Shown here: positions 52,465-61,314 of the stretch, one piece after another
Position numbering within the stretch: the stretch's first letter is position 1
Layout of the letters: every line of letters begins with the position of its first letter
Origin: Bacillota bacterium
Lineage (GTDB): Bacteria; Bacillota; Clostridia; Lachnospirales; Lachnospiraceae
Assembly: GCA_023423335.1 (NCBI GenBank)
Contig: JAFAFU010000025.1
Location: 22,723 to 86,722, forward strand
Reading direction: 5' to 3'
DNA length: 64,000 bases
Notes under the pieces: model-generated
The model's input: only the letters and a program-made list of their open reading frames with translations
Database searches by the model: none
Told to the model about the DNA's origin: nothing
Position numbers and translations under genes: made by a program

Positions 52465-52900
52465 TCTTTACAGTACATTTGTAAATGCAACATACAATGT
52501 GTTCAGTCTGATGCTGGATCTTTCAGATATTACCGACCATCCGGCAGAAACCTTCCTATGTAATGATGAATTGGACATTTCCATCGGTATTGTTGGTGAT
52601 CTTAATGGGGAAGTGATTTATCGTTTTCCTTTTGCAACATCTCTTGGTATGGTAAATATTATGAGCGGGATGCAGATGGAAGCGGTGGATGACTTTGTAA
52701 CCTCTGCCATATCTGAAATTGCAAACATTATTAGCGGCAACGTTCTTACCATACTTGCAGGGAGTGACATAAACTGTGATATATTACCGCCGGTACAATG
52801 CAAGCCAGGTGAAAGCAGACAATATAACCTGCGCTCAAGCTGTTGTATTTCCACCGCAGTCGGGGAGGTATGCCTTGACATCAGATTAAATCAGGCTTGA
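52454..52900 (+). CDS. CheX-like chemotaxis phosphatase domain protein
   Basis: The 148-residue protein is a stand-alone CheC/CheX-type domain. The catalytic E-x-x-N motif appears in FVTSAISEIANIISGNVLTIL, and the flanking strands (ELDISIGIVGDLNGEVIYRF, then STAVGEVCLDIRL) fit CheX, which dephosphorylates CheY~P or acts as a related regulator. Its start overlaps the end of the hemerythrin gene. No chemotaxis or flagellar genes lie in this window. Confidence 0.82.
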   Translation: MTDNLYSTFVNATYNVFSLMLDLSDITDHPAETFLCNDELDISIGIVGDLNGEVIYRFPFATSLGMVNIMSGMQMEAVDDFVTSAISEIANIISGNVLTILAGSDINCDILPPVQCKPGESRQYNLRSSCCISTAVGEVCLDIRLNQA

Positions 52901-52930
52901 TGATAAAGAGGATAATTGCATCACAAATAA

Positions 52931-52956
52931 GCCCGCCGTATTTTCGGCGGGCTTTT
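52931..52956 (+). terminator. Terminator of the hemerythrin-CheX operon
   Basis: GCCCGCCG and CGGCGGGC pair perfectly around TATTTT and are followed by TTTTCAT. Confidence 0.9.
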
Positions 52957-53091
52957 CATATCATAAAGATTTCTATGCTTGACTTTAACGAATTTAACAT
53001 ACTGGAGGTAGTATCATCTTTAACAATAATTGCTGAAGCCTTTCTTGCTATGGGAGTTCTGTGTAATAACCTTATTCGAAAGAATAATCTT

Positions 53092-53676
53092 TTAACGGCT
53101 GATTAATTTCGTCTTTATCTTGACACTGGCAGGGATACTGATCACCTGTTGAAGGGGCTTCCATACAAAAGCAGCGATTGAGAAGTCTACCATACTATGG
53201 ACTAATCCCCCAAGACCGATCAATAAGAGAACGGACACCACATATCCGCTTTCATAAGTGGCTGCTGACATCCGGTTACCAAAATAAAAATAGGAAACTA
53301 CGAAAACCTCCGGTAACGCATGTATGACAGAGATGATCAAGGAGTACAGGGTAGCAGTCTTAAAGGAGCTTAACATAGTACCCTTTTTCTTTAATACAAA
53401 GGCACCCAAAGCAGCAAAAATCAGATGGGTAAAAGCCCGTGCAACGATTATGGGTATAAATCCGGCAATTAAAAAGCCAAAACCGGTAATAGTCGCCACG
53501 GAAATAGCTACGGTCGGTGATATAAACATTGCAATAAAGATTGGAACATGGCTTGCCAAAGTAAAGGATGCAGGTCCGATCACAATCTTAGGGAAATACA
53601 TCGGTATCATAATGCCTATCGCACAAAGCAGTGCCGCCATAGTCATGGTTTTTACTTTATTCATCTGAGTAGTCAT
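53092..53676 (-). CDS. ECF transporter S component (substrate-binding membrane subunit)
   Basis: The 194-residue protein has about six membrane segments, with the S-component hallmark near the N-terminus (TMTMAALLCAIGIMIPMYFP, then GPASFTLASHVPIFIAMFISP). It captures a vitamin or metal and works with a shared EcfA-EcfT energising module encoded elsewhere. The substrate is not evident; its promoter is overlapped by a palindrome, which suggests a vitamin-type repressor rather than a riboswitch. AAGGAAGGTA precedes the ATG. Confidence 0.78.
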   Translation of the reverse strand: MTTQMNKVKTMTMAALLCAIGIMIPMYFPKIVIGPASFTLASHVPIFIAMFISPTVAISVATITGFGFLIAGFIPIIVARAFTHLIFAALGAFVLKKKGTMLSSFKTATLYSLIISVIHALPEVFVVSYFYFGNRMSAATYESGYVVSVLLLIGLGGLVHSMVDFSIAAFVWKPLQQVISIPASVKIKTKLISR

Positions 53677-53731
53677 ACTTATTTACCTTCCTTTGCTAAT
53701 CGATTAACAGCAATTCCAATGCAGTGTTGAT

Positions 53732-53779
53732 AGCTGTCTTGTCAGCTGTAATTATATATAATTTACAGCTTGCTGTCAA
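53732..53779 (-). promoter_or_regulatory. Consensus promoter with overlapping palindrome upstream of the ECF S component
   Basis: On the minus strand TTGACA (53779-53774) and TATAAT (53756-53751) are 17 bases apart, a perfect consensus. AGCTGTAA (53744-53751) and TTACAGCT (53763-53770) form an inverted repeat that covers the spacer and -10. A second pair, AGCTG and CAGCT, lies at 53732-53747. Strong promoter plus overlapping operator implies tight repression. Confidence 0.75.
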
Positions 53780-53860
53780 TAAACAAAACGATAAAAATAT
53801 CCGGTAAATTCATGAATATTTTGTTACAAATTTCATATATAAGAGATTGGCAAAGATAAA

Positions 53861-54970
53861 TTAAGCTTCAAAAGGGAATGTTATATCAATTCCCAGCTGA
53901 TCCCTAACCTGTAAGAATTCCTTCTGGACCTCATCCCCAACAGGGACTCCCTTATCCTTGCGCTCCAGCCAGACGAGGTATTCCTTCTCACCGGCAGTAT
54001 AGATACGTTCTTCCCCTGGGGCAAGCTTGGAAGAACGAAGCTCCCGGAGGATATCACCGGTTGTTTTTTTAAAGCTTTCAAGACCAAGGAAGGCTTCCGG
54101 ATCAATAGCAATAAAGAAATGCCCCAGATGGTAAGGGGTCTTGGCGCCCTGCTCGCTGATTCCGTTCAGCATTTTCAGATAGCTTCCTGCCTGGAGTGCC
54201 GCAGAAAGAATCTCGACCACAGTAGCATAGCCATATCCCTTATAACCTGCCAAATCCTCGCCGATTCCGCCCAAAGGCGTTAAAGCAGCAGTACCGGCGG
54301 TCAGATCCGCCAGGATCTGTTTGCTGTCCGTCAGGGCAGTGCCATCCTGTCCGATCACCATTCCCTCCGGGGTTGGCTTACCGGTACGGGCATAATATTC
54401 GATCTTTCCTCTTTGCGTAATACTGGTTGCACAGTCAAGCATAAATGGAAATTCCTCATCGGTTGGAAAACCGAAGGTCATCGGATTGGTTCCCAGCATA
54501 TTCTCCACGCCAAAGGTAGGAGCAATGGAAGGCCGGGCATTTGTACCGGTGATGCCGATCATACCCTGTTTCACAGCCATGGAAGCATAATAACCGGCAA
54601 TACCGTAATGAGTTGAATTTCGGGCTGCCACCATACCCATACCGTACTTTCCAGCTTTGTCTATCGCCATCTGCATGGCCTTATACCCGATGACCATACC
54701 CATACCGTCATGGCCGTCCACAACAGCTGTTGTGGGGGTTTCTCTCAATATCTCAAATTCTGTTACCGGCTTCTGGATGCCGGCCAGGATACGGTCTACA
54801 TAAATTGCTTTAAACCGGTTACTGCCGTGACTCTCAATTCCCCTGCGGTCACTTTCCATTAATACATCCGCGCAAAGAGCGGCTTCCTCTTGCGGAACAC
54901 CTAGTTTTACGAAAGCTTCGGTCATAAAGTCACCAATCAGCTTCCATGAAAGATAGGGCCTGGTTTCCAT
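53861..54970 (-). CDS. Ldh_2-family NAD(P)-dependent malate/lactate/ureidoglycolate-type dehydrogenase
   Basis: The 369-residue protein matches the Ldh_2/YlbC family: ESDRRGIESHGSNRF, ATTAVVDGHDGMGMVIG, MVAARNSTHYGIAGYYASMA (catalytic His), MLGTNPMTFGFPT, MLDCATSI and LTPLGGIGEDLAGYKGYGYATVVEIL. It oxidises or reduces a 2-hydroxy acid with NAD(P); the exact substrate cannot be read from sequence. AGGAGGATG lies before the ATG at 54970. It is a single-gene unit. Confidence 0.88.
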   Translation of the reverse strand: METRPYLSWKLIGDFMTEAFVKLGVPQEEAALCADVLMESDRRGIESHGSNRFKAIYVDRILAGIQKPVTEFEILRETPTTAVVDGHDGMGMVIGYKAMQMAIDKAGKYGMGMVAARNSTHYGIAGYYASMAVKQGMIGITGTNARPSIAPTFGVENMLGTNPMTFGFPTDEEFPFMLDCATSITQRGKIEYYARTGKPTPEGMVIGQDGTALTDSKQILADLTAGTAALTPLGGIGEDLAGYKGYGYATVVEILSAALQAGSYLKMLNGISEQGAKTPYHLGHFFIAIDPEAFLGLESFKKTTGDILRELRSSKLAPGEERIYTAGEKEYLVWLERKDKGVPVGDEVQKEFLQVRDQLGIDITFPFEA

Positions 54971-55175
54971 AATTCATCCTCCTATTGTTTAATATGCCAT
55001 TATAAAACATTTTAGCATAAATTATCCGCCTATGTATACTGATATATGTAATTGCGGAATAATCATTGCGGAATATCTGTATATCAGATATAATTTAGAT
55101 GTAAAAAATACCTTATTTATCATAAAATGTAAGCCGTTTAAGGACGGCTTAAATAAATGGTGGGAGGACTTTGTT

Positions 55176-56630
55176 ATGCTATGTAAAGGTTGTGGGAAAG
55201 AGATTTCCAAAGAGAGTTTATTCTGTACATACTGCGGGTATAAAAACGAACCGGAAAAAGCAGATGAGCCCTCAGATGTGGAAGACCTACCGGAACACTC
55301 TTATCGTCCGGTATTTCAGATACCACCGGAGAAATTCCGTGGAGCTATGGGACCTGATCCCCGGCAGACGAGTCAGACACCTCAGCCGCAGCCGGGTCCG
55401 GTGCCGCCGCAGACAAACCAGGTGCCTCAAGGACAGTATAACCAGCTGCAGCAGGGACAATGGGGAGCAGGGCAGGTACCGCAAAATCAGTGGGGACCAG
55501 GGGCGGCAGGTACATCGCCATACTTTGATCAGAATATACCGGGCGGCCGTAAAAAGAACAAGGCCCTGATTATCGTAATAGTAATCGCAGTGGTAGCTGT
55601 TCTGGCCATCATATTGGCACTGGCTTCTCCGAAGCTTAAGGACATATTTAACAAGGATACGGAGCAGACCTCAAAGGTCAGAGACGATAAGAAGCGCGAT
55701 AAGGAGTACAAAGCGGAGGATAGAATTGTTGAGGAGGAAGAGGATACGGCAGTGGTTTCTCTCCCTACACCAACACCAGTCACTCAGGATACTACGGTAT
55801 CGTCCGGCTTTATACCGACGTATTCCTATTCTGAGCCTACCAATGTTTTAAGCCTGGATTCGGATATGCGCTTTACCTTTAATGACTACCTTAATGAAGG
55901 TGGAGTTGCTACTTATCAGTTTTACTATAATGATGCTTACTCCTCTGAGGAGGAATATTTGAATGCTCTGGATAATTACAGCTATATACTGCAGCAGACA
56001 AATGACTTCTATTACGAACAGGAATTCAGTGAGGAAGAGTACGCTGATACAGGAGAATCCATTGTATATTTGAGCAGGGGGAATTATTGGCTTTCGATTG
56101 TTCCCAGCTATTATGACTCCTTTGCTTATGTCCATATATTTACAATCAATAATTCTATGGATGGCAGCGAGGCGGGAGCATCGGATTTCTATCATTATGA
56201 CGGCTATATTCATGGCCGAACTGAGATAGAATATGCTGCCTATACCTATATAACGGCGGAGAATGGTGTCCTTTTCTGTCTGAATGAGCTATACAGCACG
56301 GATACGGGGAATGGTAATCTGGAAATAGAGGTTAATCTGGATCTGGCAGGTTATTATTACTATCTCTTCCTTTATGATTATGATTTCATGCTTCTGCCGA
56401 AGGATATCAATGGATATATCATTGCAGATGCATGTCCGATTGCCTATATTCGTGATGAGTTTGGAAACGATGTACCTTTGCCGCTTGCCTTAAACGCCGA
56501 TATTTATGAGAACTACTCTTTGATCTTCTATATACCGGATACTACAGAATACATTACTCTGTATGCCACGAACACATTGAACGAATCGGCGGCAGGTGAT
56601 TTATATGCCATCGAGTATAAAATAAATTAA
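55176..56630 (+). CDS. Zinc-ribbon, single-pass membrane protein of unknown function
   Basis: The 484-residue protein starts at ATG 55176 (GGGAGGA upstream); the longer frame is rejected. An N-terminal zinc ribbon (CKGCGK..FCTYCGYKNEPEK) is followed by a Pro/Gln-rich linker (60-115), one membrane helix (KALIIVIVIAVVAVLAIILALA), a charged coiled-coil-like stretch (KVRDDKKRDKEYKAEDRIVEEEEDT) and a large Tyr/Asp-rich extracytoplasmic domain (about 210-484). The cytoplasmic ribbon and outer domain suggest signal relay or envelope sensing. No known family for the outer domain. Confidence 0.75.
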   Translation: MLCKGCGKEISKESLFCTYCGYKNEPEKADEPSDVEDLPEHSYRPVFQIPPEKFRGAMGPDPRQTSQTPQPQPGPVPPQTNQVPQGQYNQLQQGQWGAGQVPQNQWGPGAAGTSPYFDQNIPGGRKKNKALIIVIVIAVVAVLAIILALASPKLKDIFNKDTEQTSKVRDDKKRDKEYKAEDRIVEEEEDTAVVSLPTPTPVTQDTTVSSGFIPTYSYSEPTNVLSLDSDMRFTFNDYLNEGGVATYQFYYNDAYSSEEEYLNALDNYSYILQQTNDFYYEQEFSEEEYADTGESIVYLSRGNYWLSIVPSYYDSFAYVHIFTINNSMDGSEAGASDFYHYDGYIHGRTEIEYAAYTYITAENGVLFCLNELYSTDTGNGNLEIEVNLDLAGYYYYLFLYDYDFMLLPKDINGYIIADACPIAYIRDEFGNDVPLPLALNADIYENYSLIFYIPDTTEYITLYATNTLNESAAGDLYAIEYKIN

Positions 56631-56658
56631 AGTAGATTTTAAAACTGATTAACATAGA

Positions 56659-56727
56659 GATCCGGCCTGGATCAGAAGAAAGAATGGCAATATGCCGATT
56701 AAAATCATCTGATCCGGGCCGGATTTT
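56659..56727 (+). terminator. Terminator of the zinc-ribbon protein gene
   Basis: ATCCGGCCTGGATCAGA pairs with TCTGATCCGGGCCGGAT (a few mismatches), and TTTATAT follows. The stem starts about 30 bases after the stop. Confidence 0.75.
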
Positions 56728-56880
56728 ATATCGGCTTTAATATTTGCTGTGATCCCTTCGCGGTAAAACCCACAATCTTACAGACGGTCATCCCTTGCTT
56801 GTTATCTGAAATGATCCTATAATAATAAAGAAATAATAGAAGAAGAATCATGTAATATAAGAAAATATGTGAGGAAGAAA

Positions 56881-57723
56881 ATGATGATAGTATCTGTTAA
56901 CCATTTTAATATAAAGCAGATTGCCGAATCAGGGCAGTGCTTCCGCATGAATCAGGAAGAAGGCGGCCGATATTCTTTGGTTGCTTTTGGGCGTTATCTG
57001 GAGCTATGCCAGCTTGAGGAAAATGTAATCGAGCTGGGCTGTACAAAAGAGGAATATGATGAAGTCTGGAAGGATTATTTTGATATCGGTTATGATTATG
57101 GGAGAATTGTCGGAGAGCTGATGGCAGGGGAGGACGCTTTCCTGAAGCAGGCTGCGGTATATGGCAGCGGAATCCGTATCTTACGGCAGGAACCCTTTGA
57201 GATGCTGATCAGTTTCATTATATCACAGAATAAGAATATTCCTTCCATTAAACATTGCATTGAATGGATTTGTGAGAGGTATGGAGACCTTAGGAAGGAC
57301 AAAAGCACCGGTGTGTTATATCATGTATTTCCCTCGGCAAAGCAGCTGGCTATGGCAGAAAAAGGGGAGCTAAGGGAGCTGAAATTGGGTTATCGCGACA
57401 ATTACATCTTAAGTGCGGCCAAGACAGTGGCAGAGGACAGGATATCGTTGGAGAAGCTTAAGCGAACAAGTCATGAGGAGGCTGTTGAAGAGCTGCAAAA
57501 AATTCATGGTGTCGGTAAAAAAGTGGCAAATTGTGTATCCCTGTACGGCCTGCACCATATCGAAGCATTTCCGGTGGATGTCTGGATCAAACGTATCCTT
57601 AACGACGTATATAATAATAAGTTTAACGCAGAGCATTTCAAAGGATATGCCGGCATTATCCAGCAATATATGTTCTTTTACATACGTTTTTTGAAAGGAC
57701 AGGTAAAAACATTAAAAACTTGA
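56881..57723 (+). CDS. OGG1-type 8-oxoguanine DNA glycosylase/lyase
   Basis: The 280-residue protein has an N-terminal AlkA/OGG-like beta domain (NHFNIKQIAESGQCFRMN) and an HhH-GPD domain. The hairpin reads IHGVGKK214VANC, where the second Lys aligns with the Schiff-base lysine of OGG1, and the catalytic Asp is D233 in FPVDVWIKR. LISFIISQNKNIPSIK precedes it. It excises 8-oxoguanine and cleaves the abasic site. ATG 56881 is preferred over the GTG at 56869 because GAGGA fits it. Confidence 0.9.
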   Translation: MMIVSVNHFNIKQIAESGQCFRMNQEEGGRYSLVAFGRYLELCQLEENVIELGCTKEEYDEVWKDYFDIGYDYGRIVGELMAGEDAFLKQAAVYGSGIRILRQEPFEMLISFIISQNKNIPSIKHCIEWICERYGDLRKDKSTGVLYHVFPSAKQLAMAEKGELRELKLGYRDNYILSAAKTVAEDRISLEKLKRTSHEEAVEELQKIHGVGKKVANCVSLYGLHHIEAFPVDVWIKRILNDVYNNKFNAEHFKGYAGIIQQYMFFYIRFLKGQVKTLKT

Positions 57724-57854
57724 TAAAAAATTCATGCAATCCCATAAGGAAGGCTTTGCGAAAATCAGGATTTAGAATAGCAAAGAACAGCGGAGGAGAA
57801 AATAAATCAGAGAAACCAATTCTCGATTTTTTAAAAAGGCTGTGGAGCAATCGG

Positions 57855-57919
57855 TAAAAAGCACTTACGTGCTTTTCGCAAAGTATTTATTGCCACTGAA
57901 GCGGCAGATGGAGGTTCAT
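57855..57919 (+). repeat. Possible palindromic leader module, copy 3
   Basis: AAAAAGCAC-TTAC-GTGCTTTT forms a hairpin, followed by CGCAAAG, a GCCACT-GAA-GCGGC stem, AGATGGAGG and the ATG at 57920. The layout matches the copies at 16224 and 24064, although sequence identity is lower. Confidence 0.4.
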
Positions 57920-58294
57920 ATGGATAACGGAAAATGCAGGAATGATAAAGGCTCAGAAAATGAACGCCGGGTAGAGCATCTGTGTAATCTGGTAGAAAAA
58001 AAGACCAGGACGGAACGTCATCTGGAGGAGCATTCCGATATATCATCTTCTCCGGGAAACATTAACCATGCTAAGGAATTGCAGAGAGAAAGGCAGCAGG
58101 AGATTAATAACCTGAAGGATATCCTTGCCAACGGTGAAAATGCAAAAAACAGGCAATATGAAAATACCCAGAAACGCTTTCTGTATGCGGAAGGCTATCT
58201 AAATCATAATGCAGGCCGTATGGATGGGGAGGCCTTTAAAAACGCAAAGGAAAGACAGGAACATCGGAAGGAACAATTGGATAACATGAGATGA
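57920..58294 (+). CDS. Small highly charged helical protein
   Basis: The 124-residue protein starts at ATG 57920 (GGAGG five bases upstream), not at 57842. It is very rich in Glu, Lys, Asn and Arg with long helical stretches (HAKELQRERQQEINNLKDILANG, then KNAKERQEHRKEQL). Coiled-coil potential is high. No signal peptide, cysteines are few. I recognise no family. Proteins like this are often spore- or stress-associated, which is a guess. A strong terminator follows. Confidence 0.7.
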   Translation: MDNGKCRNDKGSENERRVEHLCNLVEKKTRTERHLEEHSDISSSPGNINHAKELQRERQQEINNLKDILANGENAKNRQYENTQKRFLYAEGYLNHNAGRMDGEAFKNAKERQEHRKEQLDNMR

Positions 58295-58314
58295 GAATTG
58301 AAGTTAAGCAGATC

Positions 58315-58350
58315 AAAGGTGCTGTTGCGTAATAGCAACAGCACCTTTCC
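58315..58350 (+). terminator. Terminator of the small charged protein gene
   Basis: AAAGGTGCTGTTGC and GCAACAGCACCTTT pair perfectly (14 bp) around a 6-base loop. The T-run is short. Confidence 0.8.
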
Positions 58351-58555
58351 AATAGCATAAAAGCAGATGTCAAATGTATTATTCTATACATTTCAGGTAG
58401 CTTCTTTGTTTTCTGTTTTCCCTGTATTGTAAAGAATTACTCCTTCCATTATAATCAAAGTGGCATCTGTTGACGACCCATAAAATGTAAACATAACACG
58501 GGCTGAATTATAATAATCAAGGCATATAATGTATATCTCAGGAGGTATGGGGAAA

Positions 58556-59290
58556 ATGACGAATGTGAAAGGGAAGTGGGCGCTTATTACGGGAGCCAGC
58601 AGAGGAATAGGATATCATATTGCTGTTTTTATGGCCAGGCATGGCTGCAATCTGGTACTTCATTCCAGAAGCATAGCGCATACGGAAAAGGTTCTGGAGG
58701 AAGTGAAGGAATTTGGAGTTAAGGCATATGCGGTTCAGGCGGAGCTATCCGACATTGCGGCAATAGATCGAATGCTGGAGGAAATCGAAGAGAAGGGTAT
58801 CCATATTGATATTTTATTTAATGATGCAGCGGTGCAGATTGCATACCGCCATGATTATTATAAAACTCCGGCAGAGGATTTTACCCAAAGCTTTATGATA
58901 AATACGATTGCACCGGCAATGATTTGCTATCGGCTGATTCCGAAGATGATTGAGAAGGGCTTTGGCCGGGTGATCAATACAACCAGCGGCATCCGAAACG
59001 AGCCGGAGCAGGCGGGCTATTCTGCCAGTAAAGCTGCTCTGGATAAGTTTACAAAGGATTTGGGTTCCCGGCTGGAAGGAACCGATATTATGATTAATCT
59101 GGCGGATCCCGGCTGGTGCCGTACAGACCTTGGCGGCCCTCATGCACCGAACTCTGTGGAGAGCAGCATCCCGGGGATGCTGGTCGGAGCCTTTTTAGAT
59201 GATAAGAAAAGCGGCCGCTTCCTTTCCGCCCAGGCATTTACAGGTATGACTCTGGAAGAAGCCGTGAAGAGTGCCGGGTCAATGGAATAG
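58556..59290 (+). CDS. Short-chain dehydrogenase/reductase
   Basis: The 244-residue classical SDR has the cofactor motif TGASRGIG near the N-terminus, a degenerate NNAG site (FNDAAVQ), the catalytic Ser in NTTSGI and the Y-S-A-S-K motif GYSASKAALDKF. ATG 58556 is chosen because GGAGG lies 10 bases upstream; ATG 58547 is too close to the site. It reduces or oxidises a carbonyl/alcohol with NAD(P)H; substrate not assignable. The C-terminus is slightly extended by KSGRFLSAQAF. Confidence 0.9.
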   Translation: MTNVKGKWALITGASRGIGYHIAVFMARHGCNLVLHSRSIAHTEKVLEEVKEFGVKAYAVQAELSDIAAIDRMLEEIEEKGIHIDILFNDAAVQIAYRHDYYKTPAEDFTQSFMINTIAPAMICYRLIPKMIEKGFGRVINTTSGIRNEPEQAGYSASKAALDKFTKDLGSRLEGTDIMINLADPGWCRTDLGGPHAPNSVESSIPGMLVGAFLDDKKSGRFLSAQAFTGMTLEEAVKSAGSME

Positions 59291-59414
59291 AAAGAGCGAA
59301 GCGGCGGCCTCTGTAAGGTTGGGATGCGGGAAGCGGCGATACGCCCTTCAAACAGCTTGTTCCGGGAAGCATACTAAGCCTCCCGCATCCTTTACAATGA
59401 TAGTGCGGCAGCCT

Positions 59415-60392
59415 TTATTTTGTAGGAACCTTCAGAAGCTGGCCTACATAGATTACGGTGCTGTCCAGAGAATTTAGAGTCATTATTTCCTTGTATCTGC
59501 TGGCATTTCCCAAATATTGAAGGCTGATATTACTTAAGGTGTCACCTTTTTTGACCTTATACCGGACATATTCCATCAGGATGATCTTCTGTCCGGGGTA
59601 AATCAGGTTCGGATTCTTGATTTTATTCAGATCTGCAAGCTTTGCCACAGTGGTATTGTTTTTTGCGGCGATTTTGCTTAAGGTTTCTCCCAGGACTACG
59701 GTATGGTACAGCTTGATATTCCCTGAAGGATCTGTCTGCTCCACATGTTTGCATTTACAGAAGTTCTCGAAGCCATTTGCGATTTCTTCGGCACATTCCT
59801 CCCAAAAATCTGCATTTGCCATCATTTCCATCGCTTCCTTCTCATTTGTCATAAATGCCAGCTCACAGAGGATGGAGGCTTTTGTCTTCATGGTATTGCA
59901 GTTGCACATGGAAAGCTGCTGCTCATGAATACCGCGGTTCGGCTGATTTGTACCCTTAACCAGTTCTTTAAGGACATATTCCGCAAAACGCTTGGAATCT
60001 CCCGGATACTGGGTATGTACATAGATACCCACGCCACGCACTGAATTAAAACTGTTACCGTCACCATATGCATTAAAATGGATCGAGATGGAGTAATCAC
60101 AGCCCGCATCCTTGATTTTCTTTTGTCTTGAGGACAGGGCTTCATCCGGATCATCCTTCGAATTTCCATCATTCCAACCGGTACGGATTACCTTATAGCC
60201 TCTCTTTGCAAGCTTATCATAGAGAAGTTTGGCCACTCCCGTATTAGCATAATGTTCCCGGTATTGTTCCCCCTTTTTTACGTCAATCTTACCGTCGTTA
60301 TCAACGTCCACATTTTTGGTAAAGGGCGGAGTCCGTTTTCCGGCAGTATTGCTGCCGTGTCCTGCATCAATTGCTATCTTATACTTTGCCAT
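59415..60392 (-). CDS. N-acetylmuramoyl-L-alanine amidase with two LysM domains
   Basis: The 325-residue protein starts at ATG 60392 (AGGATGTG upstream); upstream in-frame starts lack a site. Amidase_3 domain (1-~215) shows IDAGHGSN (zinc His), GEQYREHY, the YSISIHFNAYG site and CELAFMTNEKEA (catalytic Glu). Two LysM repeats follow (LYHTVVLGETLSKIAAKNNTTVAKL, then YKVKKGDTLSNISLQYLG). It cleaves peptidoglycan between muramic acid and the stem peptide. No signal peptide is visible, which suggests release by mother-cell lysis in sporulation or prophage origin; no phage genes surround it. Confidence 0.9.
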   Translation of the reverse strand: MAKYKIAIDAGHGSNTAGKRTPPFTKNVDVDNDGKIDVKKGEQYREHYANTGVAKLLYDKLAKRGYKVIRTGWNDGNSKDDPDEALSSRQKKIKDAGCDYSISIHFNAYGDGNSFNSVRGVGIYVHTQYPGDSKRFAEYVLKELVKGTNQPNRGIHEQQLSMCNCNTMKTKASILCELAFMTNEKEAMEMMANADFWEECAEEIANGFENFCKCKHVEQTDPSGNIKLYHTVVLGETLSKIAAKNNTTVAKLADLNKIKNPNLIYPGQKIILMEYVRYKVKKGDTLSNISLQYLGNASRYKEIMTLNSLDSTVIYVGQLLKVPTK

Positions 60393-60537
60393 TAAATCAC
60401 ATCCTAATATTATTATAATAAAATCCCGTATCAATATACCGCATAGATCAGGGTAAACGAATACAGGACCCTATAATAATATACTCGAAAAAATCGGATA
60501 TGTTCCTCCAACTTTCAGATAGCCCCAGGAATATCGT

Positions 60538-61008
60538 TTAGTACCCTTCCCGGCGGCGCCTGTGGCGCAGGGCATGACGTTTCTCACCCAATTCCAGCTC
60601 GGCCCGTTCGGATTCTGTTTCTGCAATCAGACGGGGAACCTCGGTGGGATTGCCGTTATCATCCAGGGCAACCATAACCACATAGGCACGGTTTACCACT
60701 TTGCGGACCCCGACTAAATCCTCAACATAGGTGTCCACCCTTACCTCCATGGAGGTCCTGCCGACATAGGTGATGCGGCCGATCAGTACGAGAGTATTAT
60801 TGATATATGCACCAGCTTTAAACTGAAGATTATCGATCGCCGCGGTAGTAACATTGCAGCCGGAATGACGCCGGGCCACAACTGCGGCAACCACGTCAAT
60901 CCATTCAACAAGCTGTCCGCCGAACAGGCGGTCGGTACCATTGATGTGCGAGGGCATTAAAATTTGAACCTGTTCCGTCAGGGAATCTGCGACGCGTTTT
61001 GCTTCCAT
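60538..61008 (-). CDS. Acyl-CoA thioesterase (hot-dog fold)
   Basis: The 156-residue protein is a single hot-dog domain: HINGTDRLFGGQLVEWID, the substrate-contact region CNVTTAAIDNLQFKAG and VGRTSMEVRVDTYVED. It hydrolyses acyl-CoA to free CoA and acid; chain length is unknown. The C-terminal tail is Arg/His-rich (HALRHRRRREGY). No operon partner. Confidence 0.88.
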   Translation of the reverse strand: MEAKRVADSLTEQVQILMPSHINGTDRLFGGQLVEWIDVVAAVVARRHSGCNVTTAAIDNLQFKAGAYINNTLVLIGRITYVGRTSMEVRVDTYVEDLVGVRKVVNRAYVVMVALDDNGNPTEVPRLIAETESERAELELGEKRHALRHRRRREGY

Positions 61009-61314
61009 AGTTTTATATCCTTTCGTATGACAGATAGCGTTATGACTTATATTTTAAAGAGTATCCTTATTTTAAACCTTTCCGGCATATTTCGCAAGGA
61101 GTACCTGAAGTGCCTGTGATTGGACCAGGATAAACCATTTAAGAAAATTTTATAAAAAAACTTTTCAAAAAGTTATTATATGGTATAATATATGGAGCAT
61201 GCTTACAGAAGACCGTCGGATAACGCTTTCCCTCACAACAATCCTCAAAGAACATTCGTGTGACCTGGTCTATCTGTCATGAATATTTAACGAAACGAAA
61301 GGAATGATACGAAG
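61009..61314. other. Divergent spacer with fba promoter
   Basis: TATAAT at 61184-61189, with TTTTCA at 61162-61167 (16-base spacer), is the likely fba promoter and leaves a leader of about 120 bases. GAAACGAAAGGAATG is the ribosome-site region. I see no riboswitch or strong hairpin in the remainder. Confidence 0.55.

Noticed and set aside
52978..53106. A 43-codon plus-strand frame (MLDFNEFNILEVV..) after the CheX-like terminator
   Set aside because: It has no ribosome site, follows a strong terminator and overlaps the end of the ECF gene on the other strand by a few bases; chance is likely.
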